Source: CAXMRP01 sp965216515 (GTDB lineage Bacteria; Pseudomonadota; Alphaproteobacteria; Rhizobiales; Afifellaceae). From it: a DNA stretch of 64,000 bases. Position numbers and translations under genes: made by a program. Numbering within the stretch: position 1 is the first letter of the stretch; each line of letters opens with the position of its first letter. Shown one piece after another: positions 17,440-26,304 of this stretch. Under the pieces are notes generated by a model that saw nothing but the letters and a program-made list of their open reading frames with translations, was not told where the DNA came from and did no database searches. The DNA lies in the NCBI GenBank assembly GCA_965216515.1, contig OZ244173.1, positions 1,240,001 through 1,304,000 of the forward strand. Direction: 5' to 3'.

Positions 17440-20400
17440 ATGAAACCGGCTCAACACAACGGAAAATGGGATTTCTGGATCGACCGTGGCGGCACATTTA
17501 CCGACATCGTCGCCCGCGATCCGGCCGGCAAGCTGAAGGCGGCGAAGTTGCTGTCGGACAATCCCGATGCCTATGCCGATGCGGCGCTGGAAGCGATCCG
17601 CCGGTTTCTTGACGTCGCCCCCGGCGCGGCGCTGCCGTCGGAACGCATCGCCACCGTCAAGATGGGCACCACCGTCGCCACGAATGCGCTTCTGGAACGT
17701 CGCGGCGAACGCACCGCGCTGCTCGTCACCCGCGGTTTCCGGGACGCCTTGCGCATCGGCTATCAGGCGCGGCCCGACATTTTCGCCAAGGAAATCATTT
17801 TGCCGGAACGGCTCTACGCGACCGTCGCCGAGGTTGACGAACGGGTGCGGGCCGATGGCACGGTGGAAACATCACCCGACGAGGCCGCGGTCCGCGCCAC
17901 CCTGCGGACATTGCGGGATGAGGGGTTCGATTCGCTCGCCATCGTTTTCATGCACGCCTGGAACTACCCCCATCACGAGGCGCTGGTTGCCCGGCTTGCC
18001 CGTGATGCCGGTTTTTCGCAGGTGTCTGTCAGCCATGAGGTATCGGCGCTGGTCAAGCTCGTCGGCCGCGGTGACACAACCGTTGTCGATGCCTATCTCT
18101 CGCCGATCCTGCGCCGCTATGTCGACCGGATTGCCGGCGAAATCGGTGCCGACGCCGGCGCCGACGCCCCGCATCTGATGTTCATGATGTCATCGGGAGG
18201 TCTGACCGCCGCCGACCTCTTTCAGGGCAAGGACGCCATCCTCTCCGGGCCGGCCGGCGGCGTTGTCGGCGCCGTGGAAACAGCGAAGATGGCCGGTTTT
18301 GACCGGGTCATCGGCTTCGACATGGGCGGCACATCCACCGATGTATCCCATTTCGATGGCGAACTGGAGCGGGCCTTCGAGACCGAGGTTGCCGGCGTGC
18401 GCATGCGCGCGCCCATGATGCGCATCCACACCGTCGCCGCCGGCGGCGGTTCCCTGCTCGGCTTCGACGGCGGCCGTTTTCAGGTTGGCCCCGATTCCGC
18501 CGGCGCCAATCCCGGGCCGGTCGCCTACGGCCGCGGCGGACCGCTGACGGTCACCGACGCCAATGTCATGGTCGGCAAGCTGCGGCCCGACTGCTTTCCG
18601 GCAATCTTTGGCCCGGACCAGAACCGGCCGCTCGACGCGCGGGCGGTGAAGGCGGAATTTGCCGGGTTGGCCAGGCGAATCGGCGACGGCCGCGATCCGG
18701 AAGCCGTCGCCGACGGTTTCTTGCAGGTGGCGGTGGAGAACATGGCCAGCGCCATCAAGAAGATCTCCGTGGAACGCGGTTACGATGTGACGGGCTATGC
18801 GCTGTCCTGCTTCGGCGGCGCCGGTGGCCAGCACGCCTGCGCCATCGCCGATCGGCTGGCCATGGAAACCGTGCACATCCACCCGTTCTCCGGCGTGCTT
18901 TCCGCCTACGGCATGGGCCTGGCCGATGTCCGTTCCGGCCGCACCCGTGCCATTGTCACCACCCTGGCGGACGACAACCTGGCGGACCTTGCCGCCAGCC
19001 TTGCCGAGCTGGAGGCCGAAGCCAGGACGGAACTCCGCAAGCAGGGCGTCGGCGGCACCGACACGACGGTCTTTTCCCGCGCCCATATCCGCTATGACGG
19101 CACCGACACCACTCTTCCCGTTCCCTTCGGCACCGTTGCCGCGATGCGCGATACCTTTCAGGCCGCCCATCGCGCCCGGTTCGGTTTCGTCTACGCCGAC
19201 AAGCCGCTGGTGGTCGAGGCCCTGGAGGCCGAGGCTGTCGGCGGCGGCACCGCGATCGACGAGCCCGAACTTCCGGTCGACATCGGTGCCAGCGCCGAAA
19301 TCGAGACCGTTCCGGTATTCACCGGCGGTGTCTGGCACGAAGCCCGGCTCGCCCGCCGCAACGATCTCACCCCCGGTCAGACGCTCTGCGGACCGGCACT
19401 GATAATCGAGGACCACCAGACCATTGTCGTCGATCCCGGCTGGCAAGCCGAACTGACCGGGCGCAACCACATCGTCATGCGCCGTGTCGTCGCCGCCGCC
19501 CGCAACCGCGCCATCGGCACCGATGCCGATCCGGTGATGCTGGAGATCTTCAACAATCTCTTCATGTCGATCGCCGAGCAGATGGGCGTCACGCTCCAGA
19601 ACACTGCCTACTCCGTCAACATCAAGGAGCGGCTCGATTTTTCATGCGCGGTGTTCGACACCGATGGCCGGCTTGTCGCCAATGCGCCGCACATGCCTGT
19701 GCATCTGGGATCCATGGACCGGTCGGTCGAAACGGTCATCGCCAACAATCCGAAAATCCGCCCCGGCGACGTCTTCGCCCTTAACGCACCCTATAATGGC
19801 GGAACTCATCTGCCCGACATCACCGTCGTCACACCGTTTTTCGGCGGCAGCGACACCGGCCGGCCACTCTTCTGGGTCGCTTCGCGCGGCCACCACGCCG
19901 ATGTCGGCGGCACGGCGCCCGGATCCATGACGCCACTCGCCACCACGGTCGACGAGGAGGGCGTGCTGATCGACAATGTGCTGGTCGTTGATGGCGCCAC
20001 GGGCCGGTTCCGTGAACCGGAACTCATGACGCTCCTGACCGACCACCCCTGGCCGGCCCGCAATCCCGTCCAGAACATCGCCGATCTGAAGGCCCAGATC
20101 GCCGCCAACGAAAAGGGCGTCGCCGAACTGGACCGGATGATCGGCCAGTACGGCACCGAAACCGTTCGCGCCTATATGCGCCACGTCCGCGAAAACGCCG
20201 CCGAAAGCGTCCGGCGTGTCGTCGCTCGCCTGTCCGATTGTCAGTATGACTATCCCACCGACCAGGGTGCGACCATCCGCGTGAAAATCACCGTCGATCG
20301 GCAGAACCGCCGCGCCACCGTCGATTTCACCGGCACCAGCCCGGCGCGGAACAACAACTTCAATGCCCCGGCGCCCGTCACCCGCGCCGCCGTGCTCTAT

Positions 20401-21102
20401 GTCTTCCGGACCATGGTCGAGGCCGACATACCGATGAACGCCGGCTGCCTGGAGCCGATCACGATTGTCGTACCGGAAGGTTCGATGCTCGCGCCGCGCT
20501 ATCCCCGTGCCGTCGTCGCCGGCAATGTGGAGACCAGCCAGCACGTCACCAACGCCCTGTTCGGCGCACTCGGCGCAATGGCCGCCAGCCAGGGCACCAT
20601 GAACAATCTCACCTTCGGCAACGAAACCTACCAGTATTACGAGACCATATGTTCCGGGTCTCCGGCCGGCCGTTTCAACGACGAAGGCGTCGAACACGGC
20701 CGCGGCTTTCACGGCACGTCGGGCGTCCATGTCCACATGACCAATTCCCGGCTCACCGACCCGGAGGTTCTGGAGATGCGCTATCCGGTGCTGTTGGAGG
20801 ATTTCCGCCTCCGCGAAGGGTCCGGCGGCAAGGGAAAATGGCACGCCGGCGACGGCACCCGGCGCACGATCCGCTTCCTGGAGCCCATGGACTGCGCCAT
20901 TCTGTCCTCCCATCGCACCCTGCCGCCGCATGGTCTGGCCGGCGGCGGTGACGGGCAGTGCGGAAAGACCGAGATCCGCCGCAACGACGCTACCATCGAA
21001 ACCCTGGCCGGCTGCGACCAGACCACGGTGGCGGCCGGCGAAGCGGTGATCGTCACCACACCGACGGCAGGCGGATTTGGCGCGCCGCCGGGCTGTGAGT
21101 GA
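17440..21102 (+). CDS. Full-length 5-oxoprolinase / hydantoinase A-B fusion
   Basis: A 1220-residue cytoplasmic enzyme carrying both HyuA (~10-690) and HyuB (~695-1210) parts in one chain, the length of eukaryotic-type ATP-dependent 5-oxoprolinase. HyuA shows the actin-like ATPase motifs DRGGTFTDIV (15-24), GFDMGGTSTDVS and the FGGAGGQHACAIA region; HyuB begins DPVMLEIFNNLFMSIAEQMG and has DFSCAVFDTDGRLVANAPHMPVH-type sequence and NVETSQHVTNALFGALG. The likely reaction is ATP-driven opening of 5-oxoproline to glutamate, but hydantoin or acetophenone-type substrates are known for relatives. It has its own promoter and a divergent regulator. Confidence 0.92.
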   Translation: MKPAQHNGKWDFWIDRGGTFTDIVARDPAGKLKAAKLLSDNPDAYADAALEAIRRFLDVAPGAALPSERIATVKMGTTVATNALLERRGERTALLVTRGFRDALRIGYQARPDIFAKEIILPERLYATVAEVDERVRADGTVETSPDEAAVRATLRTLRDEGFDSLAIVFMHAWNYPHHEALVARLARDAGFSQVSVSHEVSALVKLVGRGDTTVVDAYLSPILRRYVDRIAGEIGADAGADAPHLMFMMSSGGLTAADLFQGKDAILSGPAGGVVGAVETAKMAGFDRVIGFDMGGTSTDVSHFDGELERAFETEVAGVRMRAPMMRIHTVAAGGGSLLGFDGGRFQVGPDSAGANPGPVAYGRGGPLTVTDANVMVGKLRPDCFPAIFGPDQNRPLDARAVKAEFAGLARRIGDGRDPEAVADGFLQVAVENMASAIKKISVERGYDVTGYALSCFGGAGGQHACAIADRLAMETVHIHPFSGVLSAYGMGLADVRSGRTRAIVTTLADDNLADLAASLAELEAEARTELRKQGVGGTDTTVFSRAHIRYDGTDTTLPVPFGTVAAMRDTFQAAHRARFGFVYADKPLVVEALEAEAVGGGTAIDEPELPVDIGASAEIETVPVFTGGVWHEARLARRNDLTPGQTLCGPALIIEDHQTIVVDPGWQAELTGRNHIVMRRVVAAARNRAIGTDADPVMLEIFNNLFMSIAEQMGVTLQNTAYSVNIKERLDFSCAVFDTDGRLVANAPHMPVHLGSMDRSVETVIANNPKIRPGDVFALNAPYNGGTHLPDITVVTPFFGGSDTGRPLFWVASRGHHADVGGTAPGSMTPLATTVDEEGVLIDNVLVVDGATGRFREPELMTLLTDHPWPARNPVQNIADLKAQIAANEKGVAELDRMIGQYGTETVRAYMRHVRENAAESVRRVVARLSDCQYDYPTDQGATIRVKITVDRQNRRATVDFTGTSPARNNNFNAPAPVTRAAVLYVFRTMVEADIPMNAGCLEPITIVVPEGSMLAPRYPRAVVAGNVETSQHVTNALFGALGAMAASQGTMNNLTFGNETYQYYETICSGSPAGRFNDEGVEHGRGFHGTSGVHVHMTNSRLTDPEVLEMRYPVLLEDFRLREGSGGKGKWHAGDGTRRTIRFLEPMDCAILSSHRTLPPHGLAGGGDGQCGKTEIRRNDATIETLAGCDQTTVAAGEAVIVTTPTAGGFGAPPGCE

Positions 21103-21115
21103 CGCGCACTCGCGC

Positions 21116-22012
21116 TCAGTTCATCACCACCCGATAGCGCACCACGCGGTTGTTGTCGGAATCGGAGAAATAGAACGCCGATCCGTCGATTGCCGCGCCT
21201 TCCGGATCGTCGAACATGTTCGGCCCCTCGCCCGGCCTGCCGTCGCCGATTGTACCGACCAGCGCTCCGTCCGCCTCGATCAGCAACATCCGATGGGCAT
21301 CCTGGTCGGCGACCACGATCCGCCCCAGTTCATCCGTCGCCAGATAGCGCGGGCCGACAAAGCCGTAGTCCGGCCCCTCAATGACCGAAAGAACCGTGAG
21401 GTCCGGCGCATATTTGACGATCCGCCGGTGCCCCATGTCGGCCACCAGCAGGTTGCCGTCCCGATCGACATCCACATCGTGGGCACCCGACAGGCCGGTT
21501 GCAGTGGCCACCGGCTTGCCATTCTCGTAGGCGATCAGCGCTCCGAGCCCGGAGGCCGTGGCATAGATCCGGCCGTTTGGATGCGCCGCCGCGCCCTCGG
21601 TGCGCGAGGCTCCGCCCAGAGAGCCGACGAGGATCGCTGTGTCGCCGGCGATCTCGTAGATCGCCACCCGGCTGTTACCGGTGTCGGCCACCACCGCCCG
21701 GCCATCGGGTCCGAAATCGATATCGCGCGGATTGAACAGGTCGCCGGCGCCGAAACTGCCGACGAGTTCCAGCGTTTCCCGGTCGAAGATCGCAATCCGG
21801 TTGGCGAGCTTGTCGGCGACATAGAGCCGGCCATCCGGTCCGATTGTGAGGTCGTGGGGATCGCGCAGCACCGGCTCGCTGGCCAGATCGAAGATTGCAA
21901 AAGGTGGCGACACACTGTTCACCGCCTCCTGTGCGGGCCCGGCGGTCGGCATAACGCCAACCATGCCGGCAAGGATCAAGTCTTTGAGATCAAGTCGGAA
22001 ATTCCATGTCAC
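21116..22012 (-). CDS. NHL-repeat beta-propeller protein, predicted exported
   Basis: A 298-residue protein with a weak signal peptide (hydrophobic ~8-22, cleavage near GPAQE) and about six NHL-type blades, each with a pattern like DPHDLTIGPDGRLYVADKLANRIAIF, NPRDIDFGPDGRAVVADTGNSRVAIY and AHDVDVDRDGNLLVADMGHRRIVKY. Such propellers bind ligands or proteins in the periplasm; no catalytic set is recognisable. It is convergent with the oxoprolinase gene (13 bp between stops), so relation to it is positional only. Confidence 0.85.
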   Translation of the reverse strand: MTWNFRLDLKDLILAGMVGVMPTAGPAQEAVNSVSPPFAIFDLASEPVLRDPHDLTIGPDGRLYVADKLANRIAIFDRETLELVGSFGAGDLFNPRDIDFGPDGRAVVADTGNSRVAIYEIAGDTAILVGSLGGASRTEGAAAHPNGRIYATASGLGALIAYENGKPVATATGLSGAHDVDVDRDGNLLVADMGHRRIVKYAPDLTVLSVIEGPDYGFVGPRYLATDELGRIVVADQDAHRMLLIEADGALVGTIGDGRPGEGPNMFDDPEGAAIDGSAFYFSDSDNNRVVRYRVVMN

Positions 22013-22159
22013 AGGCCTGCCTCCCCGGTCCGGACATCGCCATCATAACAATCCCGGCCAGTGCCGGGAAATCACATGGCGTTGTCAGGGGTGGACGAAA
22101 CCGGCCCCGGGCACCAGATTTCGGTCACGTCACCAAAGACCTCAACCCAGGATCCGGAC

Positions 22160-23062
22160 ATGTCCATACGCCCCGTCAGGCGCATTGTCGAAGCCACACC
22201 CACCATGGAAGGCGCCGGCGTGCACCTGCGCCGCGCCTTCGGTTTCGGCGACACCGAGGAGACCGATCCCTTCCTGCTGTTCGACGATTTCCGCAACGAC
22301 GACCCGGCCCGCTTCCAGGCCGGCTTTCCCTGGCACCCCCATCGCGGCATTGAAACGATCACCTATGTGCTTGCCGGCACGGTCGATCACGGCGACAGTC
22401 TCGGCAATGCCGGCACGCTGGGCGCCGGCGACGTCCAGTGGATGACCGCCGGACGCGGCATCATGCACCAGGAAATGCCGGCCGGCGACGAGCGCGGTCG
22501 CATGCACGGCTTTCAGCTTTGGGCCAACCTGCCCTCCGCTCTGAAGATGACCGCGCCGCGCTACCAGGACATCAAGGCGCAGGAGATTCCGGAAGTTATC
22601 GACGACGACGGCACGGTTGTCCGGGTGATCTGCGGCGATTTCTGGGGCAAGTCCGGACCGGTCGACGGGGTCGCCGCCGATCCGCGCTATCTCGACATCT
22701 CCGTGCCGCCGGGCAGACGAAAATCGCTGAAGGTGGAGACGGAACGCCACGCCTTCGCCTATGTCTTTGCCGGCTCCGGCAGTTTCCGCGATGCCTCCGC
22801 CCCACTCGGCGTGCTGACGGAAAAGGAAGTTGGCGGTGAGGAACTGCTGATCCGCGACCAGACCGGCAACCGCTCGCTGGTGCTGTTCGATTCAGGCGAT
22901 GAGATCACCGTTCAGGCCGGCGAAGAGGGCATCCGTTTCCTTCTGGTATCCGGCAAGCCGATCAAGGAGCCTGTCGCCTGGTACGGGCCGATCGTTATGA
23001 ATACCCGTGACGAATTGCGCCGGGCAATCGCCGACCTCAACGCCGGCACCTTCATCCGTTGA
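22160..23062 (+). CDS. Pirin family protein
   Basis: A 300-residue bicupin. The N-terminal pirin domain has the metal-binding set in GFPWHPHRGIETITYVLAG and the later HQE of GRGIMHQEMPAG plus FQLWANLP, all typical of bacterial pirins, some of which are quercetin 2,3-dioxygenases. The C-terminal pirin domain (~180-285) covers AYVFAGSG to PVAWYGPIVMNTRDEL. Start at ATG 22160; the longer frame upstream adds unrelated sequence. Biological role unresolved. Confidence 0.92.
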   Translation: MSIRPVRRIVEATPTMEGAGVHLRRAFGFGDTEETDPFLLFDDFRNDDPARFQAGFPWHPHRGIETITYVLAGTVDHGDSLGNAGTLGAGDVQWMTAGRGIMHQEMPAGDERGRMHGFQLWANLPSALKMTAPRYQDIKAQEIPEVIDDDGTVVRVICGDFWGKSGPVDGVAADPRYLDISVPPGRRKSLKVETERHAFAYVFAGSGSFRDASAPLGVLTEKEVGGEELLIRDQTGNRSLVLFDSGDEITVQAGEEGIRFLLVSGKPIKEPVAWYGPIVMNTRDELRRAIADLNAGTFIR

Positions 23063-23100
23063 GCGGAATTGGCCCGCACGGATAGTTTGGCCGGCCGGCG

Positions 23101-23739
23101 CTATTCGGCCCGCAAACTGTCGTAGGACACCATGACGTGCTCGCCATAGGCCGGACGCCCGGCCAACGCCGCATAGTAGCGTTGCAGATTGGGAAGGTCC
23201 GGCCGCTCGCAGTCCAGGGTGAAATAGCGGTAGAGCTGCACACCGAACGAGAAGTCGGCGAGCGTCAGCCTGTCACCGGCCAGACCGATCCGCTTGCCGA
23301 TTTGCCGGTCGGCGATGGCCATGAGCCGGTTTGCCGCATCCACATCCCGGGCAAGGCCGGCCAAATCGCGGTCGGCGGCCCGTGTCCAGATCAGCGCCCG
23401 GAAAACACTGCCGATCAGGTGGCGATAGACGCTTGTCTTGGACCATTCCATCCATTGATCGACCTTTGCCCGCGCGGCCGGATCCGGAGGCCAGAGCATG
23501 TCATCGCCGTACACGTCGGCCAGATACCGCAGTATGGCGTTGGATTCGAACATCGTCAGCGCGCCGTCCTCCAGCACCGGCACCAGCCCGTTGGGATTCT
23601 TGGCCAGAAATTCGGCGCTGTCATTGCCGCCGAACGCACCGCCGACATCGACTCGCCGGTGTTCAAGGCCGATTTCGCCCACCAGCCACATCACCGCCTG
23701 GACGTTGACGGACGTCTTGCGGCCATAAATCGTCAGCAT
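23101..23739 (-). CDS. Glutathione S-transferase family protein
   Basis: A 212-residue cytosolic GST. The thioredoxin-like N-terminal domain (1-~80) has the active-site region IYGRKTSVNVQAVMW with candidate Ser10, NPNGLVPVLEDG with the cis-Pro, and FESNAILRYLAD (glutathione-binding Glu-Ser). The helical C-terminal domain (~90-205) includes GDRLTLADFSFGVQLYRY. The start at ATG 23739 has GGAGGG nearby, unlike the longer frame. It is divergent from the nucleoside hydrolase gene. Confidence 0.9.
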   Translation of the reverse strand: MLTIYGRKTSVNVQAVMWLVGEIGLEHRRVDVGGAFGGNDSAEFLAKNPNGLVPVLEDGALTMFESNAILRYLADVYGDDMLWPPDPAARAKVDQWMEWSKTSVYRHLIGSVFRALIWTRAADRDLAGLARDVDAANRLMAIADRQIGKRIGLAGDRLTLADFSFGVQLYRYFTLDCERPDLPNLQRYYAALAGRPAYGEHVMVSYDSLRAE

Positions 23740-23899
23740 CGGTTTTCCCTCCAGCCGTGAAGACGCTTGTCCGGCAACGATGTTTGGAAGTCTGTTCGCA
23801 ACGTCTGTTCCGGCTTCCTGCTTTCCGATAGTCTCTGCGGCTCGTCGACGCAATCGGCGGCCCGAAAGTCCAGCCACCACACTGTCCGGTCACCAATCC

Positions 23900-24847
23900 A
23901 TGAACGCCAACGCCCGCACTGTCATCATTGACACCGATCCCGGCCAGGACGACGCCATCGCCATCCTCCTGGCGCTGGCAAGCCCGGAGATCGACGTCCT
24001 GGGAATCACCGTCGTGGCCGGCAACGTGCCGCTGGCGCTAACCCAGAAAAACGCCCGCAAGATTTGTGAACTGGCCGGGCGCACCGACATCCCGGTCTTC
24101 GCCGGCGCCGACCGGCCCCTGCTGCGCCGCCTCGTCACCGCCGAATATGTGCACGGCAAGAGCGGGCTCGACGGACCGGACCTGCCGGAGCCGACGATGC
24201 CGTTGCAGGATCGGCATGCCGTCGATTTCCTGGTCGAAACCGTGATGGCGCGTCCGCCCGGAACGGTCACGCTTTGCGCCCTCGGGCCCCTTACCAATCT
24301 GGCCATGGCCCTCTCCCGCGAGCCGGCAATGGCGCCCAGAATCCGTGAGATCGTGCTGATGGGCGGCGGATTCTTCGAAGGCGGCAACACGACGCCGGCG
24401 GCCGAGTTCAACATTTATGTTGATCCCCATGCCGCCGGTATCGTCCTTTCGGCCGGCATTCCGACGGTCATGATCCCGCTCGATTGCACCCACAAGGCAC
24501 TGACCTCGCGCCAGCGGGTTGCCGCGATCCGCGATATCGGCACGCCAGTCGGTGTCGCCGCGGCCGCCCTTCTCGATTTTTTCGAGCGCTTTGACGAGGA
24601 AAAGTACGGCACCGATGGCGGTCCGCTCCACGATCCCTGCGTCATCGCCTGGTTGCTGGCGCCGGACCAGTTTTCCGGCCGCCATGTCAATGTCGAGATC
24701 GAGACAGGATCGGAACTCACCATGGGCATGACGGTCATCGACTGGTGGCGGGTCACCGGCCGGCCGGCCAACGCGCATGTTCTGCGGGATATTGACGCCG
24801 ACGCCTTCTTTGCGCTTGTGACGGAACGGTTGGCAAGGCTTAGATAG
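23900..24847 (+). CDS. Nucleoside hydrolase (inosine-uridine preferring type)
   Basis: A 315-residue enzyme that splits ribonucleosides into base and ribose. The calcium-binding signature DTDPGQDDA (11-19) is intact, with VLMGGGFFEGGNTTPAAEFNIYVDP and HDPCVIAWLL (the late Asp) completing the metal and ribose site. Start at ATG 23900, right before the conserved N-terminal strand. It is followed 76 bp later by the glutamine-synthetase-like gene and may share its transcript. Confidence 0.92.
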   Translation: MNANARTVIIDTDPGQDDAIAILLALASPEIDVLGITVVAGNVPLALTQKNARKICELAGRTDIPVFAGADRPLLRRLVTAEYVHGKSGLDGPDLPEPTMPLQDRHAVDFLVETVMARPPGTVTLCALGPLTNLAMALSREPAMAPRIREIVLMGGGFFEGGNTTPAAEFNIYVDPHAAGIVLSAGIPTVMIPLDCTHKALTSRQRVAAIRDIGTPVGVAAAALLDFFERFDEEKYGTDGGPLHDPCVIAWLLAPDQFSGRHVNVEIETGSELTMGMTVIDWWRVTGRPANAHVLRDIDADAFFALVTERLARLR

Positions 24848-24923
24848 GGTGCCGACGGATGAAATCCCTGCCGGGCGCTATCTGGCGGGGCATAAACCGA
24901 ATGACGAACCTAGCGGGGTGGAA

Positions 24924-26294
24924 ATGGCCGGGAACCTGACGCCACAACAACTGACGAAGGCCGTTCAGGCCGGCGATATCGATACTGTGCTGGTCTGCAT
25001 GGTCGATATGCAGGGCCGCCTCATCGGCAAGCGGTTCCATGCCGACTTCTTCGTCGCCGACATCGATCAGGAAACCCATGCCTGCGACTATCTGCTGGCC
25101 AACGATATCGACATGGAGCCGGTACCCGGCTACGCCGCCGCCAACTGGGAGCGCGGCTATGGCGATTTCGTCCTCAAGCCTGATCTCGCCACACTGTGCC
25201 GCATCCCGTGGCTGGAAGGCACCGCCCTGGTGATCTGCGACGTCCAGGATCATCACGACCACGCCGACATTCCCCACAGCCCGCGCGGATTGCTGAAAGC
25301 CCAGTGCCAACGCCTCGCCGATGCCGGCATGAAGGCCTTTTTCGCCTCCGAGCTGGAATTCTACCTGTTCGATGAAAGCTACGAGGCGATCCGCCGTAAA
25401 AACTACATCGATCCGGCGACCGCCGGTCACTACATCCAGGACTACCACATCTTCCAGACCACCAAGGAAGAGGATGTCATGCGCGCGGTCCGCAATGGAC
25501 TGGCCGGCGCCGGCATCCCGGTTGAAAATTCCAAGGGCGAATGGGGCCCCGGCCAGGAAGAGATCAATGTCCGCTATTCCGATGCGCTGGAAATGGCGGA
25601 CCGCCATGTCATCATCAAGAATGCCGTGCGCGAGATTGCCTATCTTGCCGGCAAGGCGGTCACCTTCATGGCCAAGTGGGATGAAAGCCTCGCCGGCTCC
25701 TCCTGCCATGTCCACGCCTCGCTGTGGGACAAGGCCGGCAGGAAACCGCTGTTCGTCGACAAGAAAGATCCCCTTGGCATGTCGGCACTGATGAAGCGGT
25801 TCATGGCCGGTCAGATCAAATACGCCGCCGACATTACCTGGTTTCTGGCGCCATACATCAACTCCTACAAGCGTTTCCAGGTCGGCACCTTCGCCCCCAC
25901 CAAGGCAATCTGGAGCCGCGACAACCGCACGGCCGGCTTCCGGCTTGTCGGCGAGCACACCAAAGCGATCCGCACCGAATGTCGCATCGGCGGCGCCGAC
26001 CTCAATCCCCATCTCGCCTTCGCCGCGCTGATTGCGGCCGGGCTTGCCGGCATCGACGAAAAGCTCGAACTGGAAGCACCGTTCAAGGGCGACGCCTATG
26101 CCGGCAAGCGCCTGCGCGACGTGCCCAAGACGCTTCGCGACGCGACCCGTCACATGGACAAGTCGAAGATGCTGCGCGCCGCCTTCGGCGACGAAGTTGT
26201 CGATCACTATGTTCATACCGCCGATTGGGAACAGTCCGAATATGACCGGCGCGTTACCGACTGGGAACGCAGGCGCGGCTTTGAGCGCGCGTGA
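24924..26294 (+). CDS. Glutamine synthetase-like gamma-glutamyl-amine ligase (GlnT/PuuA type)
   Basis: A 456-residue member of the glutamine synthetase superfamily. Metal and ATP site residues are present: SELEFYLF (E143/E145), GQEEINVRY (E212/E213), H262 and H264 in SSCHVHASLW, and NRTAGFRLV. Flanking aldehyde and alcohol dehydrogenases, not nitrogen-regulation genes, suggest it ligates glutamate to an amine or amino alcohol rather than making glutamine (inference). Start at ATG 24924 behind GCGGGGTGG; a GTG at 24849 would extend it by 25 residues. Stop to next start is 10 bp. Confidence 0.88.
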   Translation: MAGNLTPQQLTKAVQAGDIDTVLVCMVDMQGRLIGKRFHADFFVADIDQETHACDYLLANDIDMEPVPGYAAANWERGYGDFVLKPDLATLCRIPWLEGTALVICDVQDHHDHADIPHSPRGLLKAQCQRLADAGMKAFFASELEFYLFDESYEAIRRKNYIDPATAGHYIQDYHIFQTTKEEDVMRAVRNGLAGAGIPVENSKGEWGPGQEEINVRYSDALEMADRHVIIKNAVREIAYLAGKAVTFMAKWDESLAGSSCHVHASLWDKAGRKPLFVDKKDPLGMSALMKRFMAGQIKYAADITWFLAPYINSYKRFQVGTFAPTKAIWSRDNRTAGFRLVGEHTKAIRTECRIGGADLNPHLAFAALIAAGLAGIDEKLELEAPFKGDAYAGKRLRDVPKTLRDATRHMDKSKMLRAAFGDEVVDHYVHTADWEQSEYDRRVTDWERRRGFERA

Positions 26295-26304
26295 GGAGCC
26301 GAAC

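Noticed and set aside
18190..20931. Two long minus-strand open frames (~426 and ~429 codons) opposite the 5-oxoprolinase gene
   Set aside because: Antisense shadows of a single conserved 1220-residue coding region; no signatures of their own.
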